A stretch of 64,000 nucleotides of DNA. Source: Alphaproteobacteria bacterium. GTDB taxonomy: Bacteria; Pseudomonadota; Alphaproteobacteria; SP197. Positions 1 through 8,608 of this stretch are shown in pieces (positions within the stretch are counted from its first letter, which is position 1; each line of letters starts with the position of its first letter). The notes under the pieces are model-generated. The model was not told where the DNA came from. It saw only the letters and a list, made by a program, of their open reading frames with translations, and searched no databases. The position numbers and the translations under genes are program-made. The stretch is taken from positions 1 through 64,000 of the forward strand of contig VGDP01000013.1 in NCBI GenBank assembly GCA_016869675.1, in the 5' to 3' direction.

Positions 1-319
1 GCCCCAGCACCAGCACCGAGGCACGCATCTTGCGCACCAGGTCGTAGGGCGCGGTGGTGCTGGCGATGGTCGCAGCGTTCAGGACCAGGGCACGGCCATG
101 GCGGCCGTCGGCCTCGGGCTGTTCGTCAATCGCGGCGCCCAGGCGGATCAGCAGGGCGCCCATCGAGGCAACGTCGGCCAGGGCGGGCAGGTTGTCGAGC
201 ACCAGCGGCTGGTCGGTCAGCAGCGCGGCGGCCATCAACGGCAGGGCGGCATTCTTCGCCCCGCCGATGACAATCGCGCCGGTCAGCGGAACGCCCCCGC
301 GAATTCGAATCCTCTCCAT
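1..319 (-). CDS. murA: UDP-N-acetylglucosamine 1-carboxyvinyltransferase, N-terminal part
   Basis: First enzyme of peptidoglycan precursor synthesis; it transfers enolpyruvate from PEP to UDP-GlcNAc in the cytoplasm. Only the first 106 codons are present and the gene runs off the left edge. The start MERIRIRGG and the motif [10 protein letters not shown], with the substrate-binding Lys22-Asn23 pair, are typical of MurA. The catalytic cysteine loop lies outside the window. The ATG at 319-317 gives the standard N-terminus. The next gene upstream on the same strand ends about 70 bp away. Identification is firm; only completeness is unknown. Confidence 0.95.
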   Translation of the reverse strand, partial: MERIRIRGGVPLTGAIVIGGAKNAALPLMAAALLTDQPLVLDNLPALADVASMGALLIRLGAAIDEQPEADGRHGRALVLNAATIASTTAPYDLVRKMRASVLVLG

Positions 320-391
320 GCCGCGCCTTGTCCTGGGCCAGGGCCTACTTAGAGCAACGGCCGGAACGGCCGCAAGACGACCGGCACTTCA

Positions 392-766
392 TCAGAACGT
401 CGAGACCCGCCCGTCGTGCATGACCGCCGAATAGCGCGTGCCTGAGGGCGAGATCCATACAATCTGGTCGTCCGACGCCCAGACCTCGTAGCAGGACCAG
501 CCGCCGTCGCGCCATTGGGAGCAGTAGAGACCGTCATCGCCGACCCGCTAGAGACCGCGATCGGGAGGGGCGGAACGAGTGATGTAGGTCGTGACGCCGC
601 TGGCGTCGAAGAACTGCAGGAACTCCGGGCCCAGCGCGACCCCGCGCGCGGTGTTGCCGGTCAGGGCCTCGGCGATGGCCTCGGCATCAAGGCGCCGCTC
701 CTCGGCGGAACCTGGTCCGCCGCCAACCAAGGCGAGGAGAACGGCAAGAAGCAAGGCGCGCGTCAT
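392..766 (-). pseudogene. small secreted protein interrupted by an in-frame TAG
   Basis: The 125-codon frame starts MTRALLLAVL, with a hydrophobic leader over residues 2-17 and a likely signal peptidase site after GSA. An amber codon at 550-548 stops it after about 72 residues. The same frame then stays open for 51 further codons to a TGA at 394-392. That part reads like a genuine continuation rich in Trp, Tyr and Cys (CSQWRDGGWSCYEVW). A single TGG-to-TAG change would explain the stop. The ATG overlaps the stop of the upstream 54-aa gene (ATGA) and follows GGAGA. I do not recognise the family. It could be a truncated but expressed protein; the preserved downstream frame favours recent inactivation. 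Confidence 0.6.
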
Positions 767-927
767 GACGTCTCCTCGTCCGGCGGTCCCTCGGCTGGTT
801 CCGGCACGGACTGCCCGTCGCGCGCCCGAGCCTGGGCCTTGCGTCGGCGCAAATTGTCGCGCAACGCGGCCTCCAGCCGCCGGGCGGCGGCCGCGCGCTC
901 GTCCTCGGGCGTCCGTTCCCGCGCCAT
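763..927 (-). CDS. hypothetical protein, 54 aa, charged helical
   Basis: Short ORF MARERTPEDERA...PPDEETS. It is rich in Arg, Ala and Glu in its first 35 residues, probably one amphipathic helix, with an acidic Pro-rich tail. It has no membrane segment. Its TGA (765-763) overlaps the ATG of the downstream secreted-protein gene by 4 bp, which suggests translational coupling and is the main evidence that it is real. It reads away from the tRNA-Thr gene. Function unknown; I do not recognise a family. Confidence 0.55.
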   Translation of the reverse strand: MARERTPEDERAAAARRLEAALRDNLRRRKAQARARDGQSVPEPAEGPPDEETS

Positions 928-985
928 CAGTCCCTTCCCTTGCCCGTACCAGGGCCGTGTGGCATTTTCCGGGCGCCATTCTAGC

Positions 986-1060
986 GCCGCGGTAGCTCAG
1001 GGGCAGAGCACGTCCTTGGTAAGGACGGGGTCGGTGGTTCGATTCCACTCCGCGGCACCA
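986..1060 (+). tRNA. tRNA-Thr (anticodon GGT)
   Basis: A 75-nt cloverleaf. The acceptor arm GCCGCGG (986-992) pairs with CCGCGGC (1050-1056), followed by A and an encoded CCA (1058-1060). The anticodon stem CGTCC/GGACG encloses the loop TTGGTAA, with GGT at 1018-1020. The T arm carries GGTTCGATTCC. It reads Thr ACC/ACT codons. It is followed at once by truncated gene fragments, as is common downstream of tRNA genes used as integration sites. Confidence 0.97.
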
Positions 1061-1109
1061 TGGTTCCCGTCGCACCTCGGGCGGACCCACCAGGGAAGGT
1101 CGGCGGATC

Positions 1110-1415
1110 ATGGCGGACACCTTGAACCGGCGACAGATCGCTGCCCGGAACCTGGCCGTGATCCAAAGGCTCGCCACCTGGCTGGCGCCGCGCGTGCCGG
1201 CCAACACGGTCTCGCTCATCGGCTTGGCGTACGGCCTCGGCGCCGGCATGGCCGCAAAGGGTCCCATCCGCCGCTTCGGGTCCACTCCGGGAGAGTTCAA
1301 CGCGGCGACGGGACCCCTACCGACGCGCGAAGTTCCTACGATTTCCCCGCGCGGGCAATTCCGGCTCATGGGATGCGCTCCATGCCCGTTTCGTGACTCG
1401 TCGCATCAACCATAG
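1110..1415 (+). pseudogene. N-terminal fragment of a CDP-alcohol phosphatidyltransferase
   Basis: The first 48 or so codons (MADTLNRRQIAARN...VSLIGLAYGLGAGMA) resemble the N-terminus of the CDP-alcohol phosphatidyltransferase family: an amphipathic RR..AARN..IQR..W segment, then P.NTVSL and the start of the first membrane helix. After codon 50 the similarity stops and the rest is Arg/Pro-rich noise to a TAG. The catalytic D..DG..AR motif is absent. I read it as the leftover 5' end of a deleted gene directly downstream of tRNA-Thr. The family assignment rests on a short stretch and is moderate. Confidence 0.45.
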
Positions 1416-1439
1416 CGTCGCGTTCTCGTTTGACGGCGC

Positions 1440-1895
1440 GTGCACCAATCAGGCGGAAAGCTACTCTCCCAGCTGCGCCGCGCCGAAGTCGAGCTGCGGT
1501 TCGAGAACGATGTCTACGCGGCACTCTTCGATGAGCTGGTCGAAATGACCCCAGGAGATACCTGGGCGTACGAACCATCCGACATGATCGTCGCCATCGA
1601 GCAGGTGGACCCAACGCACATCACCTTCCAACTGCGTGCTGGGCTGCCCTGGACGAACGGCTTCGGCGAGGTCTCCGCGGAAGATGTGAAGTACTCGTTT
1701 GAAAGGATCGCCGATCCAGCGAACGGGTCCTGTTACGCCGGCGATTGGATCAGCCTCGACCATGTCGAGGTGCGGGATGCGCTAAGCGGCATGATCGTCC
1801 TTAAGAATCCAGATACCGCCTTGTGGACCACGGTCTTGACCTGGGGCTCCGGCAACTGGCGCTCGGACCTGGACCGTAGCGCAAGGCGCTTCTAA
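1440..1895 (+). pseudogene. fragment of an ABC-transporter substrate-binding protein (family 5)
   Basis: The open frame contains a recognisable internal piece of an oligopeptide/nickel-type periplasmic binding protein: YAALFDELVEM, WAYEPSDMIV, FQLRAGLPWTNGFGEV, AEDVKYSFERIADP and DWISLDHVEV. The signal peptide and everything beyond about 135 residues (normally 500 or more) are missing, and the end (SDLDRSARRF) is unrelated. No ABC permease or ATPase of this type is adjacent. The piece begins without a plausible ribosome binding site and ends 9 bp before the TauD gene. Non-functional remnant. Confidence 0.75.
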
Positions 1896-1904
1896 CCTGG
1901 GCGC

Positions 1905-2741
1905 ATGACGCTGCACACCCGCCCGCTGTCGCCCGCGCTCGGCGTCGAGGTCGAAGGGCTGGACATCGCCGTCCCCATCGGCGCGGACACGGCCGAGGTG
2001 CTGCGCGACCTGCTGCGGCGCCACCACCTGCTGTTGCTGCGCGGCCCGGTCGTGGACGAGGCGACCCAGGTGCGCTTCGCCCGTGTGTTCGGCCCGATCT
2101 CCCATCGCGGTGCCTGGATGAAGACGCGCGACGCGGCGCTGGTGTCGAACACGGCGCCCGACGGCGTGCTCGGCCAAGGCGAGATGCTGTTCCACGCCGA
2201 CCACACGTTCTTCCGCCGGCCCCTGAAGGCGCTGGCACTGCACGCGCTCGAGGTGCCGCGCACCGGCGGCGACACGCTGTTCGCCAACTGCATCCTGGCG
2301 TATCGCAACCTGCCGGACGCGCTCAAGGCGCGGCTCGCGGGCCGCATTTCGGTCCAGCTCTTCGAGTACGGCGGCGAGTACAACACCCGCGTGCCGCTGG
2401 CACGGGCCTCGGCGGCCGCCCTGCGCGCGGCGCACCCGCTGGTGCTGCCCGACCCCGACAGCGGCGCGCCGATCCTGTTCGCCCACCCGCTGACCACGGC
2501 GGCGATTTCCGGCCTCGAGGACGACGAAACCCAGGCCCTGCTGGACGAGCTGGCGCCCACCATCGCCGACCCGGCCATCGGCTACCGCCATGTCTGGCGC
2601 GTCGGCGACCTGGTGGTTTGGAACAACCTGACGCTGCAGCACGCGCGCACGGCCTTCGAACGGACCGAACGCCGCACGCTGCGCCGCACGCCGATCGCGG
2701 TCTCGGACGCCGAGGCCTACGACGAGACCGCCGCCGCCTGA
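1905..2741 (+). CDS. TauD/TfdA-family 2-oxoglutarate-dependent dioxygenase
   Basis: 278-aa Fe(II)/2-oxoglutarate oxygenase of the taurine/2,4-D dioxygenase type. The iron-binding facial triad is visible as His97-x-Asp99 (FHADHTF) and His246 (LQHARTAF), with the 2-oxoglutarate-binding Arg among R257-R261. The length is normal. The family hydroxylates or desaturates small carboxylates, sulfonates or amino-acid derivatives; the substrate cannot be read from sequence. It is the first gene of a tight plus-strand operon (17 bp to the deacetylase, then SDR, then M20 peptidase), which suggests a small catabolic pathway. It begins right after a decayed transporter fragment. Confidence 0.85.
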   Translation: MTLHTRPLSPALGVEVEGLDIAVPIGADTAEVLRDLLRRHHLLLLRGPVVDEATQVRFARVFGPISHRGAWMKTRDAALVSNTAPDGVLGQGEMLFHADHTFFRRPLKALALHALEVPRTGGDTLFANCILAYRNLPDALKARLAGRISVQLFEYGGEYNTRVPLARASAAALRAAHPLVLPDPDSGAPILFAHPLTTAAISGLEDDETQALLDELAPTIADPAIGYRHVWRVGDLVVWNNLTLQHARTAFERTERRTLRRTPIAVSDAEAYDETAAA

Positions 2742-2758
2742 TCCGAGGGACCCGCGCC

Positions 2759-3607
2759 ATGAGCCCCGCCGCATCGCCGACCGAGACCCGCATCGCCTGG
2801 CCGAACGGCGCCCGTTGCGCCGTGATGCTGAGCTTCGATTTCGACGCCGAGACCCTGTGGATCGGGCGCGACCCGGCGAACCTGAAGCGGCCCGGCACCC
2901 TGTCCCAGGGCACCTACGGCGCCCGCGTCGGCGTGCCCAAGATCCTAGAACTCCTGGCGGACCAGGGCCTGCCGGCGACCTTCTTCGTGCCCGGTTGGAC
3001 CGCCGAGACGCACACCGCCCGGGTGGAAGCGATCGTGCGCGCGGGCCACGAGGTCGGCCACCACGGCTACCTGCACAAGTGGCCCGACCCGGACCGCCCG
3101 GCCGAGGAGATCGAGGAGATCGAGAAGGGCCTGGAGGCACTGCGCCGCACCGTCGGCGTCAAGCCGACCGGCTACCGCTCGCCGGCGGGCGAGACCAGCG
3201 AAAACCTGTTCCGCCTGCTCGTCGAGCGCGGCTTCGTCTACGACTCGTCCCTGATGGCGGACATCAACCCCTACCGCATCCCGGCCGGCGACGGCCGCAC
3301 GCTGATCGAGCTGCCCTGGCACTGGAGCCTGGACGACGCGCCCTACTTCCTGTTCTCGATCAAGACGCCCCGGCCGATCTTCACCAACGACCACGTGTTC
3401 CAGGTGTGGACCGAGGAGTTCCGCGAGATCTATCGCTGGGGCGGCCTGTTCGACCTGGTCATGCACCCGCAGGTCACGGGTCGGCCGTCGCGCGTGGCAC
3501 TGCTGCGCCGCATGATCGGGTTCATCCGTTCGTTCCCCGACGTCTGGTTCGGCACCGGCAGCCAGGTCGCGTCGGCCTGGGCCGCGCAGGCCGGCCCGGG
3601 CGTCTGA
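2759..3607 (+). CDS. polysaccharide deacetylase-family (NodB-fold) hydrolase
   Basis: 282-aa metal-dependent C-N hydrolase. The motifs are LSFDFDAE (catalytic and metal Asp), HEVGHHGYLH (metal His pair) and the C-terminal MHPQVTGRPSR. No signal peptide is visible, so it is cytoplasmic. That fits the PuuE-like members that act on small ureides or imides rather than polysaccharide. The ATG at 2759 was chosen because it lies 17 bp after the TauD stop behind GAGGGA. The product probably acts on the same metabolite as its operon neighbours; the substrate is unknown. Confidence 0.82.
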   Translation: MSPAASPTETRIAWPNGARCAVMLSFDFDAETLWIGRDPANLKRPGTLSQGTYGARVGVPKILELLADQGLPATFFVPGWTAETHTARVEAIVRAGHEVGHHGYLHKWPDPDRPAEEIEEIEKGLEALRRTVGVKPTGYRSPAGETSENLFRLLVERGFVYDSSLMADINPYRIPAGDGRTLIELPWHWSLDDAPYFLFSIKTPRPIFTNDHVFQVWTEEFREIYRWGGLFDLVMHPQVTGRPSRVALLRRMIGFIRSFPDVWFGTGSQVASAWAAQAGPGV

Positions 3608-3613
3608 GCCGCC

Positions 3614-4354
3614 ATGGCGGGTCGGTTTGACGGCAAGGCTGCGATCGTCACCGGCGCGGCCTCGGGCATCGGCCGGGCGACGGCGCTGCGTCTCGCGGCT
3701 GAAGGCGCCCGCGTGCTCGGCGTCGACGTCAACGACATTGGGCTCGACGGCTTCACCGGCCTGGTGTGCGACGTGGCGGCCGACGACGGCCCCCGGCGCA
3801 TCGTGGCGCGCTGCCTCGAGGCGTTCGGCCGGCTCGACATCCTGGTCAACAACGCGGGCATCGGCGGCGCGCGTTCAGCGCTCGAGACCACCGACGAGGC
3901 GTGGGACCGCTTTCTCGACGTCGACCTGCGCAGCGTCTTCCGCCTGTCGCGCGAGGCGCTGCCGCGCCTGACCGCGCCGGGCGGGCGGATCGTCAACATC
4001 TCGTCGGTGTTCGGGTTGGTCGGCTTCCCGGGAAGCTGCGCCTACGGCGTGGCCAAGGCCGGGGTGGCGCAGCTCACGCGGCAGCTGGCGGCGGACTATG
4101 CGCCGCGCGGCATCCTGGTCAACGCCATCGCGCCCGGCATCATCGAAACGCCGCTGACCGCCAAGCGCATCGCCGAGGACCACTGGTACAACACGGTCAT
4201 GATCGAGGCGACGCCGACGCCCTACAACGGCAAGCCCGAGGACATCGCCGGGGTCGTCGCCTTCCTGTGCTCAGACGACGCGCGCTTCATCGCCGGCGAG
4301 ACGATCACCGTGGACGGCGGCTGGCTCGCCGCCCGCTATCTGCCGAAGCCATGA
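3614..4354 (+). CDS. SDR-family oxidoreductase
   Basis: 246-aa classical short-chain dehydrogenase. The NAD(P)-binding TGAASGIG lies near residue 14. NNAG, the catalytic Ser (NISSVFG) and YGVAKAG (Tyr-x3-Lys) are all present, and VDGG lies near the C-terminus. An acidic residue at the end of beta-2 (GVDVND) suggests NAD(H) preference. It starts 6 bp after the deacetylase and its TGA overlaps the ATG of the M20 peptidase, so it is co-translated with it. The substrate is probably an intermediate of the TauD/deacetylase pathway (inference). Confidence 0.88.
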   Translation: MAGRFDGKAAIVTGAASGIGRATALRLAAEGARVLGVDVNDIGLDGFTGLVCDVAADDGPRRIVARCLEAFGRLDILVNNAGIGGARSALETTDEAWDRFLDVDLRSVFRLSREALPRLTAPGGRIVNISSVFGLVGFPGSCAYGVAKAGVAQLTRQLAADYAPRGILVNAIAPGIIETPLTAKRIAEDHWYNTVMIEATPTPYNGKPEDIAGVVAFLCSDDARFIAGETITVDGGWLAARYLPKP

Positions 4355-5484
4355 GCGGCAACGCGCCCGCCTTCGACGCCGACGAGATCCTCGAAGGCAT
4401 CAAGACCTGGGTCCTGGTCGAGAGCCCGACCAGCGAGCCCGCGCGCGTCAACCGCATGATGGACCTGGCGGCCGAGGCGATGGCGCGGCTCGGCGCCACG
4501 ATCAATCGCGAGAGTGCCGGCGAGGGCTACGGCGACCTGCTGATCGCGCGCGTGCCCGGGCGCACGGAAGGGCCGGGCATCCTGGTGCTGGGCCACCTCG
4601 ATACCGTGCACCTTGTCGGCACACTGGATCGAGACCTGCCCTGGCGGCGCGACGGCGACAAGGTCTATGGCCCCGGCATCTACGACATGAAGGGCGGCAT
4701 GTACGCCGCGGTCTACGCGCTGCGCCAATTGCTGCGCGCGGGAACAACGCCGCGCCTGCCCGTCACGGTCATGTTCGTGCCCAACGAGGAGGTCGGCAGC
4801 CCGACCACGCGGGCGCGCATAGAGGACGAGGCGCGCCGGCACCGCTACGTCCTGGTGCCCGAGCCCGCCAAGCAGGGCCGGCTGGTGACCGGGCGCTTCG
4901 CCTTCGCGCGGTTCCGCCTGCACGCGCGCGGCCGTCCGGCGCACGCGGGCGCCACGCTCGCACGCGGCCGCAGCGCCATCCGCGAGATGGTCCAGCAGGT
5001 GCTGCGCATCGAGGCCATGTCGAACCCGGAAACCGGGGTCACGCTGAGCGTCGGCATCATCCAGGGCGGCACCTTCGTCAACGTGGTGCCCATCGAGTGC
5101 CGCGCCGAGGTGCTGGCGGTGATGCCCAGCCGCGCGGCGTTCGAGGAGACGTGCGTGCGCATGCTGGCGCTCGAGCCGATCAGCCCCGACGTGGCGTTCA
5201 CGGTGGAACAAGGCCCCGTCCGCCCGCTGTTCGAGCCGAACGACGGCGTGCTCGCGCTCTACGACCGCGCGGAGGCAATCGCCAAGGACATCGGGTTCGT
5301 GCCCGGCCACGGCAGCTTCGGCGGCGGCAGCGACGGCAATTTCACCGGTGCGCTCGGCATACCGACCCTCGACGGCCTGGGTCTGTGCGGCGACGGCGCC
5401 CACACCCACGACGAGCACGTGCTCTACTCGTCTCTGGTGCCGCGTGCGCGCCTGCTGGCCGGGCTGTTCGAGGCGCTGGACTAG
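4351..5484 (+). CDS. M20-family metallopeptidase (carboxypeptidase G2-like)
   Basis: 377-aa dinuclear-zinc amidohydrolase/peptidase. The metal-site motifs are GHLDTVH, YGPGIYDMKGG (bridging Asp), PNEEVGS (catalytic Glu pair) and the late His in GDGAHTHDEH. The lid domain sits at about residues 180-290. There is no signal peptide. The ATG overlaps the SDR stop (ATGA) and places the gene last in the operon. It most resembles the glutamate carboxypeptidase/ArgE-type group, which cleaves N-acyl or C-terminal amino acids. Its TAG overlaps the stop codon of the convergent acoC. Confidence 0.88.
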   Translation: MSGNAPAFDADEILEGIKTWVLVESPTSEPARVNRMMDLAAEAMARLGATINRESAGEGYGDLLIARVPGRTEGPGILVLGHLDTVHLVGTLDRDLPWRRDGDKVYGPGIYDMKGGMYAAVYALRQLLRAGTTPRLPVTVMFVPNEEVGSPTTRARIEDEARRHRYVLVPEPAKQGRLVTGRFAFARFRLHARGRPAHAGATLARGRSAIREMVQQVLRIEAMSNPETGVTLSVGIIQGGTFVNVVPIECRAEVLAVMPSRAAFEETCVRMLALEPISPDVAFTVEQGPVRPLFEPNDGVLALYDRAEAIAKDIGFVPGHGSFGGGSDGNFTGALGIPTLDGLGLCGDGAHTHDEHVLYSSLVPRARLLAGLFEALD

Positions 5485-6572
5485 GATCCCAGCGCCGCGA
5501 TGAGGCGCGCGACGTCGGCGGCGCGTTCCATGTGCGGCATGTGGCCGGCGTCGAGCCGATGGACGGCGACCGCGGCCGGCAGGCCCTCGGCGTGGGCGAC
5601 CGGGATCACGCGGTCGGCCAGGCCCCAGATCACCTGGGCCGGAATGCGCAGGCCGGCGAGCCGGCCGCGCAGATCGTCGGCCTGGCGCCCGGCCGGAAAA
5701 CACGCGGCCGCGATGGCCCGCAGCGCGGCCTGCGCGCCGTCGATGCGCTTGGCCTTGAGCACGTCCTCGGCCATCGGACGCGTCACCAGCGCCGGGTCGG
5801 CGAACAGCGCGCCCAGCGCCGCCGCCATCTCCTTGCGCCGCTCCGCCGCCAGAAACGCCTCGATGTAGGCACCGTTGATCGCGGGCCCCAGGCTGGCGCT
5901 GGCGATCAGGGTCAGCGCGCTGGCACGCCCGGCCGCCACGAGGCAGACCGCGCCGCCGAGCGAATGACCGACCAGATGGGCGCGCTCGACGCCCAGCGCA
6001 TCGAGCGTCGCCTCGAGCACACGGGCGAGGGCCGCCACGCCGGCCCCGCCAACGTCCATGGTCGAACCGCCATGGCCCGGCAGGTCGAGCGCCACGACCC
6101 GACGTGTTGTCGCCAGGGCGGGCTGGACGAACAACCAGCCGTTCAGATCGCCACCGAAGCCGTGCACCAGAACGACCGTCTCCTCGCCCGCGCCGGTCTC
6201 CTGCACGCGGATCGCCCGGCCGTCCGCCACGACGGTGCGGGTGCGCGGCCCGCCCTCGCCTTCGCCATCGTCGGGCGCGACGACGAACCCGGCGACGAAC
6301 GCGTCGATCTCGGCGTCGGGCACGTCGGGCGCCGCCACGACACCGAGCAGGCCGCCGACCGGCAGGGTGTCGCCCACCTGGCCGACGATGCGGCGCAGCG
6401 TGCCGTCGACCTTGGCCTCAATGGCGTTGGCGATCTTGGTCGATTCGACGTCCAGCACGTCCTGGCCGGCCGCCACCGACTGGCCTTCGGCGACGTGCCA
6501 GCCGGTGACCGTGCCGGCGTCCATCGCCATGCCCCACTTGGGCACGGTGATGGCGTGGATGCGTTCGCTCAT
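5481..6572 (-). CDS. acoC: acetoin dehydrogenase E2-type protein: lipoyl domain plus alpha/beta hydrolase
   Basis: 363 aa. An N-terminal lipoyl domain (residues 1-80) carries the lipoylated Lys46 in DVESTKIAN, where most E2 proteins have a T/S-D-K-A motif. An alpha/beta-hydrolase domain (about 115-363) has nucleophile Ser204 (GHSLGG), Asp320 (GLADRV) and His344 (AGHMPH). This layout is typical of AcoC and replaces the classical acyltransferase core. It transfers the acetyl group from E1 to CoA. The start ATG overlaps the acoB stop (ATGA). No E3 (dihydrolipoamide dehydrogenase) is present, so E3 must come from elsewhere. The true substrate may be another 2-oxo or acyloin compound. Confidence 0.85.
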   Translation of the reverse strand: MSERIHAITVPKWGMAMDAGTVTGWHVAEGQSVAAGQDVLDVESTKIANAIEAKVDGTLRRIVGQVGDTLPVGGLLGVVAAPDVPDAEIDAFVAGFVVAPDDGEGEGGPRTRTVVADGRAIRVQETGAGEETVVLVHGFGGDLNGWLFVQPALATTRRVVALDLPGHGGSTMDVGGAGVAALARVLEATLDALGVERAHLVGHSLGGAVCLVAAGRASALTLIASASLGPAINGAYIEAFLAAERRKEMAAALGALFADPALVTRPMAEDVLKAKRIDGAQAALRAIAAACFPAGRQADDLRGRLAGLRIPAQVIWGLADRVIPVAHAEGLPAAVAVHRLDAGHMPHMERAADVARLIAALGS

Positions 6573-7582
6573 GCGCGCATCACGGACCGCACGGCGTCCG
6601 CGATCCGCGCCCGGCTCGGGATGAACGCGTCCTCTAGCTCGGGTGCGAAGGGCACAGGCGTGTGCGGCGGCGTCACCTTGCGGATCGGCGCCTTGAGATC
6701 GTCGAACGCGTGCTCGGCCACCAGGCTGGCGATGTCCGCCGCCATGCCGCAGCGCGGGTACGCCTCGTCGACCACCACCAGGCGCCCCGTCTTGGCCACG
6801 CTGTCGAGGATGGTCTCCTCGTCGAGCGGCGAGATGGTGCGCGGGTCGACGATCTCCACGTCGATCCCTTCCTTGGCGAGGTCGGTCGCGACGTCCTGGG
6901 CGAAGTGCACCATGCGGGCGAGCGCGACGATGGTCACGTCCTTGCCGTCGCGCACGATGGCGGCCTCGCCGAACGGGATCGTGTAGGGCGCCTCGGGCAC
7001 GTCACCCTTGGCCTTGTCGTACAGCAGCTTGTGCTCGAAGAAGACGACGGGGTCATCGTCGCGCACGGCGGTCATGAACAGGCCCTTGGCGTCGTAGGGC
7101 GTGGACGGCACCACGCACTTGAGCCCGGGGATGTGGGTGAACAACGGGTAGAGGCACTGCGAATGCTGCGCCGCTGCGCGGTAGCCCGCACCGATCTGGG
7201 TGCGGATGACCACCGGCGTCCGGGCCTTGCCGCCGAACATGTAGCGGAACTTGGCGGCCTGGTTGAAGATCTGGTCGAAGCACACACCCATGAAATCGAC
7301 GAACATCAGCTCGACGACCGGGCGCAAGCCACAGGTGGCGGCGCCCACGGCCGCGCCGATGAACGCGGATTCGCTGATCGGCGTGTCGATCACGCGGGCC
7401 TCGCCGAAGCGGCCGATCAGGCCCTTGGTGATGCCCATGTCACCGCCCCAGGCGTCCTGGTCGCCGGGCGCGCCCTTGCCGCCGGCGATGTCCTCGCCCA
7501 GCATGATGATGGTCGGGTCGCGTTCCATCTCCTGGCGGAACGCCTCGGACAGCGCCTGCCGGTAGCTCAGGATCCGTGCCAT
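6569..7582 (-). CDS. acoB: thiamine-dependent acetoin dehydrogenase E1 beta subunit
   Basis: 337-aa transketolase-like pyrimidine-binding subunit. It has MLGEDIAGGKGA near residue 26, a GARVIDTPISE-type motif (EARVIDTPISESAF) and the C-terminal transketolase domain (VVDEAYPRCG). It pairs with AcoA to form the TPP site that splits acetoin or decarboxylates a 2-oxo acid. It begins 9 bp after acoA behind a strong AGGAGGG, and its end overlaps acoC. Paralogous pyruvate and branched-chain dehydrogenases are similar; the AcoC neighbour is what favours acetoin. Confidence 0.88.
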   Translation of the reverse strand: MARILSYRQALSEAFRQEMERDPTIIMLGEDIAGGKGAPGDQDAWGGDMGITKGLIGRFGEARVIDTPISESAFIGAAVGAATCGLRPVVELMFVDFMGVCFDQIFNQAAKFRYMFGGKARTPVVIRTQIGAGYRAAAQHSQCLYPLFTHIPGLKCVVPSTPYDAKGLFMTAVRDDDPVVFFEHKLLYDKAKGDVPEAPYTIPFGEAAIVRDGKDVTIVALARMVHFAQDVATDLAKEGIDVEIVDPRTISPLDEETILDSVAKTGRLVVVDEAYPRCGMAADIASLVAEHAFDDLKAPIRKVTPPHTPVPFAPELEDAFIPSRARIADAVRSVMRA

Positions 7583-7591
7583 CGCGCCCTC

Positions 7592-8572
7592 CTAGTACGA
7601 GACGTAGACGTCGGTCAGGAGTTGGTCGGCGGCGGGGCGCGGCGCCGTCCGCGCCTCGGCCACGGCGCGCTCGACCAGCGCCTTGACCTCGGCGTCGACG
7701 GCGTCGAGTTCACCGCCACCCAGCAACTTGGCGTCGCCGACACGCTTGCGGAACCGATGCAGGCAGTCATGGTCGCGGCGCAGCGCCTCGACCTCGCCCT
7801 TGCCCCGGTAGCTTTGATTGTCGCCTTCGTGGTGGCCGAAGAAGCGGCCGAGCTTGACCTCGATCAAGGTCGGTCCGCCGCCCGTGCGGGCGCGCTGGAC
7901 CGCTTCGGCCGCCGCGTCGTGCACGGCGAAGAAGTCGAAGCCGTCCACCTGCACGCCCGGCATGCCGAAGGCCGGTGCGCGCTTGACGATGTCGCCGCAC
8001 GCCACCGACCAGGACGACGCAGTGGTCTCGGCGTAGCCGTTGTTCTCGAACACGAACACCACGGGCAGCTTGAAGATCGCCGCGAAGTTGAGGCTTTCGA
8101 ACGTGGTGCCCTGGTTCGAGCCGCCGTCGCCCGTGAACGCCACGGCGACCTTGCCGGTTCCGAGCGTCTTGGCCGCCAGCGCCGCGCCGCACGCCAGCGG
8201 CGGACCGCCGCCGACGATGGCGTTGGCACCCATCATGCCCTTGCCCATGTCGGCGATGTGCATCGAGCCGCCCTTGCCCCGGCACGTGCCTTCGCTCGAG
8301 CCGAACAGTTCCTTCATCATGCCGACCACCTCGCAGCCCTTGGCGATGCAGTGGCCGTGGCCGCGATGGGTCGAGATGATGCGGTCGTCGTCGTCGAGGT
8401 GGCTGCACACGCCGACGGCGCTCGCCTCCTCGCCGGCGTAGAGATGGACGAAACCGGGCAGCGCGCCGGATTCGAATAGGTCATGCACCGTCTCCTCGAA
8501 GACGCGGATGGTCGCCATCCGGCGGTAGGCCTCGAGGAGCTTGTCGCGGCTGAGCTGCAGTCCCGTCGTCAT
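7592..8572 (-). CDS. acoA: thiamine-dependent acetoin dehydrogenase E1 alpha subunit
   Basis: 326 aa. The TPP-binding motif starts at GDGGSNQGT and ends at FENN. The phosphorylation-loop region is present (YRGKGEVEALRRDHD), as is the N-terminal YRRMATIRVFEE. Ribosome binding site GGAGG precedes the ATG. It lies 36 bp downstream of puuE on the same strand. A perfect GGTATACC palindrome at 8597-8604 sits in that gap and may be a promoter or operator of the aco genes (inference). Confidence 0.88.
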   Translation of the reverse strand: MTTGLQLSRDKLLEAYRRMATIRVFEETVHDLFESGALPGFVHLYAGEEASAVGVCSHLDDDDRIISTHRGHGHCIAKGCEVVGMMKELFGSSEGTCRGKGGSMHIADMGKGMMGANAIVGGGPPLACGAALAAKTLGTGKVAVAFTGDGGSNQGTTFESLNFAAIFKLPVVFVFENNGYAETTASSWSVACGDIVKRAPAFGMPGVQVDGFDFFAVHDAAAEAVQRARTGGGPTLIEVKLGRFFGHHEGDNQSYRGKGEVEALRRDHDCLHRFRKRVGDAKLLGGGELDAVDAEVKALVERAVAEARTAPRPAADQLLTDVYVSY

Positions 8573-8608
8573 GGTCGGTTCCTCCGTCGGGCGAACGGTA
8601 TACCAGGG

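Noticed and set aside
349-537. 62-codon minus-strand frame between murA and the small exported protein
   Set aside because: It runs antisense-like through the real frame of the interrupted gene and shows no protein character.
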